DNA of 64,000 bases from Candidatus Krumholzibacteriota bacterium (GCA_029262065.1 JAJDAC010000018.1:62001-126000); one strand, 5' to 3'; shown: positions 16,666-24,832, counted from the stretch's first letter. A program made the numbers and translations. The notes: generated by a model not told the origin, from the letters alone.

Positions 16666-17817
16666 CTAATCAGCCGGGAGCAGCACCCAGAGCTCGGGAC
16701 GACCACAGTTGCAATGCACCGCGCGGCCCAGGAGCCCAAAGCACGCCCACGACAGGAACAACGCGGTGCGAGCCGCATGCCAAGCACCCGGAGAGGCCTT
16801 GCGGCCAGCTGCCCATTGCGATTGGCGCCGAGAAAGCGAAGGAACTGGGTGAAAAATCGCTTCGATCGCCCTTGACCGCCGTGGCTCGTCATCCTGCGCG
16901 GTGTCGAGACGCTTCAATACCCGGTACAGAACGCGCGGCGAAATGCCGTGGTCCAAGGCGAACCGGTCGGCGGCGAACACGGCCGAGCGGCTCAGGGAGG
17001 GCAGCACAAGCGCGCCAAGGAAGGACCACAACGTGAACAGAAGAGCGGTGGAAACAAGTCCCGCCACCGTCGCCAAGGAAACGGTTTCCCACCACGCGGC
17101 CAGGGCGAATCCAAGGGTATTCCAAACCAGCGCCAACCAGAGGCCACGCGTACGCGCTCCGGCCTTCACGACTCCGACTCGACGAACGATTTCAGATGTC
17201 AGCTCTTCCGGCCCTAGCCATTCCAACCACTGGCGTGGAAGGATGAGCCGTTCCCGACCCGGGAACCCCGTCCAGCCTCCCGTGAATCCCGGATCGGTGT
17301 TGTCGAGAACTTCGATGGACACCGAGTCGATTCCCATCTGCGCCAGATTGGCTTTCATGGGTTCGACGTTGAAGGGCACGCGACGAATTCGACCCACTCG
17401 ACGCGCCAGCCAGGACTGCAGTGCCAGCAGAATCAGGCTGGCCCCAACCACGGCCGCTACCGCGGCAGGCTCGCCGAATTGCCGAGCGACGCGCATGACC
17501 ACAAGACCCAGGGCCAGAACCCAAACGCCCTGGAAGAGGATGCCGCCAATCCACGCCACCGCAAACTCGGTCGCGCGACCTGTGCTTCGACCGTACCGTT
17601 GAGGAAGAACCAGACCACCCAACACGTCGAAGGGCAGCGAAATTCCCAGGTACACGCCGAACGCCACAACCAACCAGCGAAGGTCGCTCGCCGGCGATGC
17701 GGCGTTGGTGGGTAGATGATTCTTGGGCAGATCGAATATCAGGGCCAACGTCGAGAGCACCACGATAGTACCGACGCTGGTGATGCCCAGCCACAACCTG
17801 GCACGAGCGTAGGTCAA
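16666..17817 (-). CDS. M48-peptidase-like membrane protein lacking the zinc motif
   Basis: The 383-residue product has about five to six hydrophobic helices, laid out like M48 (HtpX/Ste24) proteases: helices at 8-28, 47-70 and 85-108, then a soluble domain, two more helices at about 222-275, and RFALDHGI. The segment that should carry HExxH reads LTSEIVRRVGV (residues 206-216), so both histidines are absent and the protein cannot bind zinc in the usual way. It may be an inactive scaffold. The C-terminus has HCNCGRPELW. TTG 17817 overlaps the VOC stop. Confidence 0.6.
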   Translation of the reverse strand: MTYARARLWLGITSVGTIVVLSTLALIFDLPKNHLPTNAASPASDLRWLVVAFGVYLGISLPFDVLGGLVLPQRYGRSTGRATEFAVAWIGGILFQGVWVLALGLVVMRVARQFGEPAAVAAVVGASLILLALQSWLARRVGRIRRVPFNVEPMKANLAQMGIDSVSIEVLDNTDPGFTGGWTGFPGRERLILPRQWLEWLGPEELTSEIVRRVGVVKAGARTRGLWLALVWNTLGFALAAWWETVSLATVAGLVSTALLFTLWSFLGALVLPSLSRSAVFAADRFALDHGISPRVLYRVLKRLDTAQDDEPRRSRAIEAIFHPVPSLSRRQSQWAAGRKASPGAWHAARTALFLSWACFGLLGRAVHCNCGRPELWVLLPAD

Positions 17818-18158
17818 AGCTCTGCACCTTCCGCGTCGGTGGGATCCAGCAATTCCACGAAGTTGCCATCGACGTCGGGAACGTAAGTCGAGCGAGTGCC
17901 GTCGCGATGAGGAACGAGAGCGCCGAAATCGGCGGCCCGGGGGTGAACGAAACCCAGGTGCGGGGGATGTTGCTCGGGTAGCACCAGGGCAAGCTGCACA
18001 TTCTCGAACTGCAGGAGAGCCCAGCTCGAATCCTCATATGCGACGGCACAAGCGAACACGTTGCGGTACCAACGCACGGCGGCGGGAATATCGGCCACGG
18101 CGATCGCCACGTGGTGGAGACGATCGAGGGGCGGGCTTCCGGGCACTGGTCTGGTCAC
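17814..18158 (-). CDS. VOC (glyoxalase/bleomycin-resistance) family protein
   Basis: The 114-residue product forms one VOC domain: DRLHHVAIAVADIPAAVRWYRNVF, AYEDSSWALLQFENVQLALV, PPHLGFVHP and YVPDVDGNFVELLDP. It retains His in LHHVAI and Glu in FVELLDP as possible metal ligands. VOC proteins isomerise, cleave or sequester small molecules, and no substrate can be assigned. It is the first gene of the minus-strand run VOC, M48-like, B12 protein, sigma, anti-sigma. Confidence 0.85.
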   Translation of the reverse strand: MTRPVPGSPPLDRLHHVAIAVADIPAAVRWYRNVFACAVAYEDSSWALLQFENVQLALVLPEQHPPHLGFVHPRAADFGALVPHRDGTRSTYVPDVDGNFVELLDPTDAEGAEL

Positions 18159-18280
18159 TGCTGCGGCCTCTATAATCGTGTTGGCTAGCCAATGAACTCC
18201 AATATGAAGTTCGAAGCGAACCTCCGGATGGATTCACGCAGGGAACGCGTTTTTTAACCATTCGACCGAGTTGAGCAAAC
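18159..18280. promoter_or_regulatory. Divergent control region with palindromes
   Basis: Between the VOC gene (minus) and the flavoprotein gene (plus). It holds TATAAT at about 18171, the perfect 12-bp palindrome TTGGCTAGCCAA (18181-18192) and the inverted repeat GTTCGAAGCGAAC about 20 bases further on. These are plausible regulator sites; nothing here shows which protein binds. A 21-codon open frame (18193-18258) is too weak to call. Confidence 0.4.
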
Positions 18281-19318
18281 ATGGCCAAGACTTCGCACCG
18301 CGTCGCAATCGTAGGGGCCGGACTGGCTGGACTGGCCGCCGGAAGGAGGCTCCGGGACAGCGGATGGGACGTTACTGTTTTCGACAAGGGCCGCGGTCCG
18401 GGAGGTCGGTCTTCATTGCGTCGCCGCGATGGTTTCGAGTTCGACCACGGAGCCCAATATTTCACGGCCCGTAGTGCTCAGTTCCTCGGGCTGGTCGAAA
18501 AATGGCTCGACGACGGAATCGTGGACCACTGGAATCCCCGCTTGTGGGTATTCGAGCAGCAGTCTTGCTCTCCTTCGGACTCGTCCACAAAGCGCTACGT
18601 CGGAGTGCCCGCCATGAACGTCCTTGGACGATCTCTGAGCGAGGGCCTTGATGTGCGCCAGGCCATCCGCGTGGGCGCGATCACGGCTTCTTCTACTACT
18701 GGCAACGCCCGATGGTCGGTGTCGGACGACGAACAACGGCTACTGGGGCACTTCGATACAGTGCTCGTAACCGCACCGCCTGCGCAGGCCGCACCACTGC
18801 TGCAACCAGCCAAGGGACTGGCTTCAGAGATTGGCGCGACCCCGATGGTTCCGTGTTGGGCAGTGCTGGTGGGATTCGATTCCGCGTTGGACGTGGAGCT
18901 CGACGCTGCGTTCGTAAACCATGGACCCATTCGTTGGATTGCCCGCAACACTTCGAAACCGCTACGCAGTGGCGGCGAGGCGTGGGTCATCCACGCCAGC
19001 GATGTCTGGTCGATCCAGAACCAGGAGCGTCAGCGCGATGCGGTGGTCGAACTGCTTTGCCGTGAACTCGAGAGGCTGATGGCGCGCAGCGGGCAGGAAG
19101 AAATTCCCGGAATCAAATCGGTTCATGCCCACCTGTGGCGCTACGCCCGGCCGCGCGACGAATGCTCGGTAGGCTGCATGTTCGACGACGATCTGCAACT
19201 GGGCGCCGCGGGGGACTGGTGCATGGGCGGTCGTATCGAAGGCGCCTACCTGAGCGGGTGTGCTCTGGCCGAACGAGTGATCGCCTCTACCAGTGGCCCG
19301 TACCTGGCTCGCCCTTGA
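18281..19318 (+). CDS. Renalase-like NAD(P)/FAD-dependent oxidoreductase
   Basis: The 345-residue product has VAIVGAGLAGLAAGRRL as its FAD-binding motif, then VFDKGRGPGGRSS, FDHGAQYF and a C-terminal LGAAGDWCMGGRIEGAYLSGCALAERV, matching the COG3380/renalase group. Such enzymes oxidise reduced nicotinamide derivatives or related small molecules. They often occur in light- or singlet-oxygen-induced clusters, which fits this location. Its 3' end overlaps the DUF427 gene on the other strand by 32 bases. Confidence 0.88.
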   Translation: MAKTSHRVAIVGAGLAGLAAGRRLRDSGWDVTVFDKGRGPGGRSSLRRRDGFEFDHGAQYFTARSAQFLGLVEKWLDDGIVDHWNPRLWVFEQQSCSPSDSSTKRYVGVPAMNVLGRSLSEGLDVRQAIRVGAITASSTTGNARWSVSDDEQRLLGHFDTVLVTAPPAQAAPLLQPAKGLASEIGATPMVPCWAVLVGFDSALDVELDAAFVNHGPIRWIARNTSKPLRSGGEAWVIHASDVWSIQNQERQRDAVVELLCRELERLMARSGQEEIPGIKSVHAHLWRYARPRDECSVGCMFDDDLQLGAAGDWCMGGRIEGAYLSGCALAERVIASTSGPYLARP

Positions 19319-19865
19319 ACGGACCACACACGTCAGAGGTAACCCAGCCTCCGTAGAAACCACCGGGTTGTGGTCTGACTCGTTCATCATCTACGGTACA
19401 CTCGAGTACGGCGGGATAGAACGAAACGTAGCCGGTCAAGGCTTCGTACGGAGCAAAAGGAGAAACATATCCCCAGGCCGCACGTTCGATGCGTTGCGCT
19501 GGTGACGACACTACATCGTAGTAGTGGGCTTCACCTTTCCACTCGCAACGGGAAACGCCCTCGACCCGAACCAAACGACTCATGTCAATATCGGCTTCAG
19601 GCAAATAGAAGGTAGGCGGGCTGGCCGTCTCCAACATGCGGATTGAACGGACGGACCGGGCAATCTCGTGTTGGCCAGATCGCACCACGACCAGTCTTTC
19701 ATCGCCCACCAACAACGGCGGACGCGGATAGTCCCATACGCTCTCGCGACCCTTCGTGGGCTCCTCTGCAAATGCTGGGCGCTCGCCCCCCACGTGGGCC
19801 CAACCCGAGCGACCGCGCCGGGCCCAACCAGGAAGGGGCGAAGGTTCGTGTCTGCGAGTACGCAT
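19287..19865 (-). CDS. DUF427 domain protein
   Basis: The 192-residue product contains the DUF427 fold: YPRPPLLVGDERLVVVRSG, SPPTFYLPEADID, CEWKGEAHYYDVV and AAWGYVSPFAPYEALTGYVSFYP. The function is unknown, but DUF427 genes recur in photo-oxidative stress clusters. ATG 19865 lies four bases after the CIA30 gene stop, so it is the last member of a four-gene minus-strand operon. Confidence 0.87.
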   Translation of the reverse strand: MRTRRHEPSPLPGWARRGRSGWAHVGGERPAFAEEPTKGRESVWDYPRPPLLVGDERLVVVRSGQHEIARSVRSIRMLETASPPTFYLPEADIDMSRLVRVEGVSRCEWKGEAHYYDVVSSPAQRIERAAWGYVSPFAPYEALTGYVSFYPAVLECTVDDERVRPQPGGFYGGWVTSDVCGPFKGEPGTGHW

Positions 19866-19869
19866 GTGA

Positions 19870-20472
19870 TCAGGACCCGGGAACGGGATCGATGTACGCA
19901 CGCACGAAGTCGATCTCCAGCGAAAAATCACCTGGCTGCTTGTCGGCCAGGAGTAATCCAACCTGGGCGATGTCGGCCGTGTCCAACGACTCCGCTTCGC
20001 TCAGAATGCGCCCTCGAAAGGTGGGCAGGAACTCCCCGAACGGAATCTGGATGGTAGCCCAGACGCCGTCCAGGGTGTTGAACATGGCACGATAGGCGAC
20101 ACCATCCATCCCCTCGTCGGTCCGCAAACGCAACTGGTACTCGCGACCATCGCCCCGTACCCGAATCTCCAAGCCGTTGGCCGATGAAAAATCCCGGGAC
20201 TTGAGCAAGGCACGCACCGAGGCAAATCCACCGTTGTTCTCGAGCGAGAGCTGCCCCGTGAAACGCCCCGTGTTTTCCCCGGTTTGGCGAATTGTACTCT
20301 GGGAGCGGCCGCCCATGACACCATCGTTCACGACTATCCACTCGGCCTGATCGGTTTCGTCGAAGTCGACAATCGGAATGTGGTCCAATCGAATTCCTCC
20401 GGATACAGCGGCGGATGACAGGATCGAGCACGTAGCCGCGATCCAAACTACTTGGTTGATGGTAGATCTCAT
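19870..20472 (-). CDS. Exported CIA30-family protein
   Basis: A 200-residue protein with a signal peptide (MRSTINQVVWIAATCSILSSAAVSG) and a CIA30/NADH:ubiquinone-intermediate-associated jelly-roll domain: WIVVNDGVMGGRSQSTI, GQLSLENNGGFASVRA and a FRGRIL segment near the end. Bacterial CIA30 proteins have no assigned enzyme activity; a galactose-binding-like fold is expected. AGGAGG sits ahead of ATG 20472. Cleavage after Ala-Val-Ser-Gly would place it in the periplasm. Confidence 0.87.
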   Translation of the reverse strand: MRSTINQVVWIAATCSILSSAAVSGGIRLDHIPIVDFDETDQAEWIVVNDGVMGGRSQSTIRQTGENTGRFTGQLSLENNGGFASVRALLKSRDFSSANGLEIRVRGDGREYQLRLRTDEGMDGVAYRAMFNTLDGVWATIQIPFGEFLPTFRGRILSEAESLDTADIAQVGLLLADKQPGDFSLEIDFVRAYIDPVPGS

Positions 20473-20506
20473 GATGCAATTCCTCCTGGGAATGATCCGT
20501 TTTGGC

Positions 20507-20839
20507 CTACCGGCCCACCACGGAACGGACTAGGGACAGCCAGCGTACTTCGACTGGGCCACTGCCCACCAATGTACGCCACCGCGATGCACGGCATCCC
20601 GATCCCAAGCTGGCCACGACTCTGTTCTTCACCGTCACATCGATCCGCTGTCCCACGAACCGAAGGGCTCGATCGAGTCCGTCCAGGTTCACATCGGCGG
20701 GTCGTCGCTTCAAGCTACCAAGATCGGGAAGCTCCAAACGAAAATGGTCACCGTGGCCGGAGAGCCGGAGGGACCCGTGCGAACCATCGATCCGCACGGA
20801 TCCTTCGGCACTCAGAGCGCGCGACGTTGAGGCGGACAA
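20507..20839 (-). CDS. Hypothetical protein, 110 residues
   Basis: I do not recognise a family. Its TTG start immediately follows the TAA stop of the 66-residue gene. The stretch GSVRIDGSHGSLRLSGHGDHFRLELPDL followed by RRPADVNLDGLDRALRFVGQRIDVTVKNRVVASLG looks like a small beta-rich cytosolic domain with balanced composition. It is placed in the operon 66-aa, 110-aa, CIA30, DUF427. The 34 bases to CIA30 contain that gene's ribosome site. Confidence 0.6.
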   Translation of the reverse strand: MSASTSRALSAEGSVRIDGSHGSLRLSGHGDHFRLELPDLGSLKRRPADVNLDGLDRALRFVGQRIDVTVKNRVVASLGSGCRASRWRTLVGSGPVEVRWLSLVRSVVGR

Positions 20840-21040
20840 TTACTTCTTGTCCTGGGTGCGGATCTTCAGAGTTCCATTCACCGTCCACTTGGCGTGGTTG
20901 GCGTTCGAACTGGCGTTGGAGGGAACCATCACCTCGAGATTGTTCATCTCGTAGCTGATCTCGGCGCCGCGGCCGGTAAGTCGGTCATAGAGTCCAATCG
21001 CCAGGTCGGGCCAAGTAGTGGTTTCAGTCTGCGTGTTCAC
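20840..21040 (-). CDS. Hypothetical small protein, 66 residues
   Basis: Begins at GTG 21040 with AGGAGG about eight bases upstream, a strong translation signal. The sequence DLAIGLYDRLTGRGAEISYEMNNLEV, then VPSNASSNANHAKWTVNGTLKIRTQD, is acidic then basic, with no helix long enough to span a membrane. No family recognised. It is the first gene of the minus-strand operon that diverges from the B12-dependent regulator gene and is therefore a likely direct target of it. Confidence 0.62.
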   Translation of the reverse strand: MNTQTETTTWPDLAIGLYDRLTGRGAEISYEMNNLEVMVPSNASSNANHAKWTVNGTLKIRTQDKK

Positions 21041-21225
21041 GGAATTCCTCCTATGGAGAGTCTGAGTTGATGTTCACAAGACGATTCGTTCACTGGTGGC
21101 GTATTGGATCCAAACTATCTACAAAAACTATACAGATATCATTCAATCGTACTTAACTCGTTATTTCTCAATATGCATCCCGCAAATAACCTTGACAGAA
21201 CTTAGTCACTGACTACCTTTTGGAC
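21041..21225. promoter_or_regulatory. AT-rich divergent promoter/operator region of the B12 regulator
   Basis: Strikingly AT-rich against the surrounding DNA. On the plus strand TTGACA (21192-21197) is followed by the perfect 6-1-6 palindrome TAGTCA-C-TGACTA (21203-21215) and a weak -10 (TACCTT) just before ATG 21226. There is no Shine-Dalgarno sequence, so a leaderless message is possible. An operator between -35 and -10 is the MerR-family arrangement. Direct repeats AAACTATCT and AAACTATAC (near 21112 and 21125) could serve the minus-strand operon. Confidence 0.55.
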
Positions 21226-22155
21226 ATGGAGACTACAGCATCACACCCCATTCGCGTCGTCGCCTCCCGCACTGGCCTGAGCGCCAATCGCATTCGCATG
21301 TGGGAGAAGCGATACGCCGCCGTGGTTCCGCATCGGACCGCCACGAAGCGTCGCCTGTACACCGACCACGATGTGGAAAGGCTGGGCCTCTTGCGGCGCG
21401 CCACTGATCGCGACCGTACGATCGGTCAGGTAGTGTCGCTTTCGAATGAGGAACTGCGGTCCATCATCGCCGGCGATCGGATCGGCAGCTGGCCGAGTGA
21501 AACGACGACTTCAGAGCTGGAAGAGGCGCGGGCCATTCGCACCTGGTGCACACGTGCCATTTTCGATCTCGATGAAGAGCGTCTAAGGCAATTGCTGGCG
21601 CGGGCCGAGGTCAGCCTGACTGGCGAGGTGCTGATCGAACATCTGGTAGTGCCTTTGATGACCGAAATTGGAGAACGGTGGCGCGACGGAACGCTGCAGA
21701 TCATGCACGAACATATGGCTTCGGCATTGGTGCGATCGCTTCTTTCGCGACTCACGCAGATCCATCGGCCAATCGCGGGCGCACCACGTCTCGTTGTAGC
21801 GACTCCGGTCGAGCAACTTCACGAACTAGGAGCATTGGTCGTATCGGCCACCGCAGCCTCGGAAGGCTGGCGAACCCTGTATCTTGGTACAAGCGTTCCA
21901 GCGCGAGAAATTGCTGACGCAGCCGAGCAGGTGAAAGCCAATGCCGTGGCCCTGAGCCTGTCCTACAACGCATCACTCGACGGCCTTCTGCATGAAGTGC
22001 GGGACCTCAGAGACATCCTGCCCGGATCCGTCGAGCTCTACGTCGGCGGAGGAATCACGGCCGATGTGCGCATTGCCCTCGACCACGCCAACATCCAAAT
22101 CCTGGGCAGCCTCGCCAATCTGCGCGAGCGCCTGAGAGGAGTGCGGTTCAAGTGA
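21226..22155 (+). CDS. MerR-type transcriptional regulator with cobalamin photoreceptor domain (CarH/LitR-like)
   Basis: The 309-residue product has an N-terminal MerR helix-turn-helix (IRVVASRTGLSANRIRMWEKRY, then RLYTDHDVERL), a helical cap (100-175) and a B12 Rossmann domain (185-305). The cap carries W152-x9-E162-H163, the signature of light-sensing CarH. The cobalamin loop reads QLHELG with His199 as likely axial ligand; the Asp of the usual DxHxxG is Gln. CarH/LitR proteins bind DNA as adenosylcobalamin-loaded tetramers in the dark and fall apart in light. The operator-like palindrome just upstream suggests autoregulation. A TTG six bases upstream was rejected in favour of ATG. Confidence 0.87.
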   Translation: METTASHPIRVVASRTGLSANRIRMWEKRYAAVVPHRTATKRRLYTDHDVERLGLLRRATDRDRTIGQVVSLSNEELRSIIAGDRIGSWPSETTTSELEEARAIRTWCTRAIFDLDEERLRQLLARAEVSLTGEVLIEHLVVPLMTEIGERWRDGTLQIMHEHMASALVRSLLSRLTQIHRPIAGAPRLVVATPVEQLHELGALVVSATAASEGWRTLYLGTSVPAREIADAAEQVKANAVALSLSYNASLDGLLHEVRDLRDILPGSVELYVGGGITADVRIALDHANIQILGSLANLRERLRGVRFK

Positions 22156-22577
22156 TCCTACTTTCACACGCCCTTGCAACTCTGCTGATGTGCGGCGTCA
22201 TCTGGTATGTGCAGTTGGTGCACTACCCGTTGTTCGACATGGTCGGACGCCGCGGCTTCGAACAATATGAACGCGCGCATGCGCAACGCACCACCTGGGT
22301 CGTGGCCCCACTCATGTTGCTGGAACTCGCCACAGGCCTGGCCTTGGCCGCAAGTTCTACCGTAGACACGTGGAAGAGCGTCACTGGGCTCATCGTGCTC
22401 GCAACCATCTGGATAGCCACCGCCTTCTGGCAGGTGCCCTATCATCGCGCGCTGCAGATCGGTTTCGACAAGCATATCCATCGCGCTCTCGTGCGCTCCA
22501 ACTGGTTTCGAACGGGTGCGTGGAGCCTGCGGGCCGTACTGGTACTCACCATGTTGGCGAGTAGCGTTGGATCCTAG
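22152..22577 (+). CDS. Small integral membrane protein
   Basis: A protein of 141 residues with four hydrophobic segments: roughly 3-20, 47-68, 76-95 and 118-138. It has YVQLVHYPLF near the N-terminus and FWQVPYHRALQIGFDKHIHRALVRSNWFRT. The spaced His residues could hold heme or metal, but this is only a possibility. The GTG start overlaps the regulator stop as GTGA, so it is translationally coupled to the light-sensor gene. I do not recognise a named family with confidence. Confidence 0.75.
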   Translation: MILLSHALATLLMCGVIWYVQLVHYPLFDMVGRRGFEQYERAHAQRTTWVVAPLMLLELATGLALAASSTVDTWKSVTGLIVLATIWIATAFWQVPYHRALQIGFDKHIHRALVRSNWFRTGAWSLRAVLVLTMLASSVGS

Positions 22578-22608
22578 TCTTCCCCCTTCACACCTCCTGG
22601 AGAGCATC

Positions 22609-23283
22609 ATGACCAAGCGAATCATCATCGTCGGCGCAACTTCTGGAATCGGGAAGGCGTTGCACGATCGTATGACGTCGAAGGATTGGGAAGTCATTGC
22701 GTTCAGTAGAAGCCACGAACCGTCGGTCGACGTAACCCAGGACGCTCCCCCGTTTCCCTCGATCGAAGGCCCGGTCCACGGCCTCGCTTATTGTCCGGGT
22801 TCCATCAACCTCAAACCGTTCACCAGCTTGACCATCGAAGACTTCCGTGACGACTTCGATGTGAACGTGCTGGGTGCGGTACGCACCTTGCAGCAATACC
22901 TACCCAACTTGAAGCAGGCCGAAAATGCATCGGTGGTCCTGTTCAGCACGGTGGCCGTACAGGCGGGTATGGGCTTTCATGCCAGCATCGCCGCGGCCAA
23001 GGGCGCCGTGGAAGGTCTCGCGCGATCATTGGCCGCGGAACTGGCTCCTGGCATCCGTGTGAACGCGATCGCCCCCTCGCTTACCGACACCAACATGGCG
23101 CAACGACTCCTGCGCACCGATCGGCAGAGAGAAGCGGCGTCCAAGCGACACCCCTTGGGACGCATCGGCAACGCGGACGACGTGTCCGCCGCCGCGGAAT
23201 TCCTCTTGAGTGCCGAGTCATCGTGGATGACGGGCCAAGTTCTTGGCTTGGATGGCGGCATGTCAGCACTGCGTATGATCTAG
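22609..23283 (+). CDS. Atypical short-chain dehydrogenase/reductase
   Basis: The 224-residue SDR has IIIVGATSGIGKAL as its nucleotide-binding motif, AYCPGS in place of NNAG, catalytic-type Ser113 and Lys131. The catalytic Tyr of YxxxK is Ile127 (SIAAAKGAVEG). It ends in GQVLGLDGGMSALRMI. Loss of Tyr means classic dehydrogenase chemistry is unlikely unless another residue substitutes. GGAGAG precedes ATG 22609. It is third in the operon regulator, membrane protein, SDR. SDR genes of this type accompany LitR/cfa clusters. Confidence 0.85.
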   Translation: MTKRIIIVGATSGIGKALHDRMTSKDWEVIAFSRSHEPSVDVTQDAPPFPSIEGPVHGLAYCPGSINLKPFTSLTIEDFRDDFDVNVLGAVRTLQQYLPNLKQAENASVVLFSTVAVQAGMGFHASIAAAKGAVEGLARSLAAELAPGIRVNAIAPSLTDTNMAQRLLRTDRQREAASKRHPLGRIGNADDVSAAAEFLLSAESSWMTGQVLGLDGGMSALRMI

Positions 23284-23291
23284 GCCGTCTC

Positions 23292-24803
23292 TCACATCTT
23301 CTCGGCTATCAGCCGAAGAACTGCTTCCAGCTCGGCATCGACGCCAGCGGCGATATCACGCGGACTTGGCTCCGAGAACACGTCGGGATGCACGCCTTCA
23401 TCGGGCTGATCTTCCCCCCGATAGAAGCCAATGAGCGGAATGTCGACCTCGAGCTTCGAGTTTGGCAGTCGCAGAAAGAACATCTCGCCGCCGTTGATAC
23501 CCCGCCGATTCCCGCCGGTGGTTTGACCCACAAGAGTGGCCAGATCGTTGTCCTTCAGAAGCGACGCGAGTATGAAGGTGGCCGAACTGTTGGCCGCATC
23601 GACCAACACGTACACACGACCACCGAAAGCATCCTTGCCGACCGGCAGCTTCATGCCGCCGTCGGCGGCGTCACGCCAGCTATAGAAGCCGTTCCCAGCT
23701 TCCACAACCTTGTTGCCGCGATCGCGAAACGAGTCGTCCCACGTATGCAGATACTCGTTCAGTTCAGCCGGCACCTTTACATATCGCATCAATTGACGCA
23801 CTCCGGTCATTTCCGCACGCTTTGATACCAGATATCGCGCCAGCTCCAGATTCACCTCATCGTCGCCGCCCGCGTTGCCTCGAATGTCGAGCACTAGATT
23901 CGTGACATGGTCTTTCTGCATGGTCTCGAAAGATTTCCGCAGAAACTTCTTCCAGTTCATTTCCATCTTCCAGGTCACGAAACTGCCCAGTCGCAGGTAG
24001 GCCGTGGACTCATCGAGTCGCTCGAATTGCCAGAGGTCTTCGGGCTTCTGGGGTTGCGCGCCGTAGCGTTCGGCCAGGCGTGTACGTCGCTGTTCGCGGG
24101 TAACTCCATCCACGACGAACTCGACCGGTTCGCTCGTGCCGGGGAGAATCAGCTCCAGGCTGTACTGGCCACCGGTCGGGGGGAACATCAGCGGGTAGTA
24201 GACATCGAACGGCTCGTACTCTCCGTATCCGGTTACCTGCAAATCGTACAGACGCTTACCGTCGTTGGATCCGTCGGACTTCACCAGAGGCATGAGACCC
24301 TCGATGACCTCCGTCACCGGTCGGTCATTCAACGAAACGACCTGAGCCCCACGCGGCAGACGGCCATTCGCGGTGGCGTCCTTGGTCACGAACATGCCAC
24401 GGTCGAGGATCCGGAACGTGAACGGTACCTTGTCGGCACGATGAAACAGCTCGTCCTGCACCGAATTGGGCTGGTTCCAGAAGTTGGCGTACGTGTGGCC
24501 GCACTTGATCTGGGCCACAAACCGAGACACAGCGAGGTACGCGCTATGCAGCGGCGTGTCCTGGTCCAGTTCCCTTTGGAGTCGCTCGAACTCGCCTTGC
24601 AGAGCCGCGGCATCGGCGTATCGGTGCAGGCCAGGGTGGAGTGCAAGTAGCGCTTGGTTCAGGATGTCCAGGTCTTCGCGCAGCCCCTCCGCGGTTACGA
24701 CGGTTCCCTGCTCCGGACTTGATGGCTGGGCCAGGGCTGCTTCGGGGCGCAAGACGGCCACTATCAAGACCAGCGCAAACAACGTTCGCTCGCAGACGTT
24801 CAT
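23292..24803 (-). CDS. S41-family (C-terminal processing-like) serine peptidase, exported
   Basis: The 503-residue product begins with a signal peptide (TLFALVLIVAVLRPEAALA). It has an N-terminal helical domain, a PDZ-like segment (GRLPRGAQVVSLNDRPV) and the S41 core (LVLDIRGNAGGDDEV, GGRVYVLVDAANSSATFILASLLKDN, LVGQTTGGNRRG). The nucleophile is the second Ser of NSSAT. Such enzymes cut exported proteins at the C-terminus. It lies 29 bases behind the AraC-type regulator gene with an AAGGAG site, so the two are probably one transcript. Confidence 0.87.
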   Translation of the reverse strand: MNVCERTLFALVLIVAVLRPEAALAQPSSPEQGTVVTAEGLREDLDILNQALLALHPGLHRYADAAALQGEFERLQRELDQDTPLHSAYLAVSRFVAQIKCGHTYANFWNQPNSVQDELFHRADKVPFTFRILDRGMFVTKDATANGRLPRGAQVVSLNDRPVTEVIEGLMPLVKSDGSNDGKRLYDLQVTGYGEYEPFDVYYPLMFPPTGGQYSLELILPGTSEPVEFVVDGVTREQRRTRLAERYGAQPQKPEDLWQFERLDESTAYLRLGSFVTWKMEMNWKKFLRKSFETMQKDHVTNLVLDIRGNAGGDDEVNLELARYLVSKRAEMTGVRQLMRYVKVPAELNEYLHTWDDSFRDRGNKVVEAGNGFYSWRDAADGGMKLPVGKDAFGGRVYVLVDAANSSATFILASLLKDNDLATLVGQTTGGNRRGINGGEMFFLRLPNSKLEVDIPLIGFYRGEDQPDEGVHPDVFSEPSPRDIAAGVDAELEAVLRLIAEKM

Positions 24804-24832
24804 TGGGATCTCCTTGGGATCGAGTAGGTCCT

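Noticed and set aside
18193-18258. 21-codon leader peptide before the renalase-like gene
   Set aside because: No ribosome site or attenuator structure, and too short to support.
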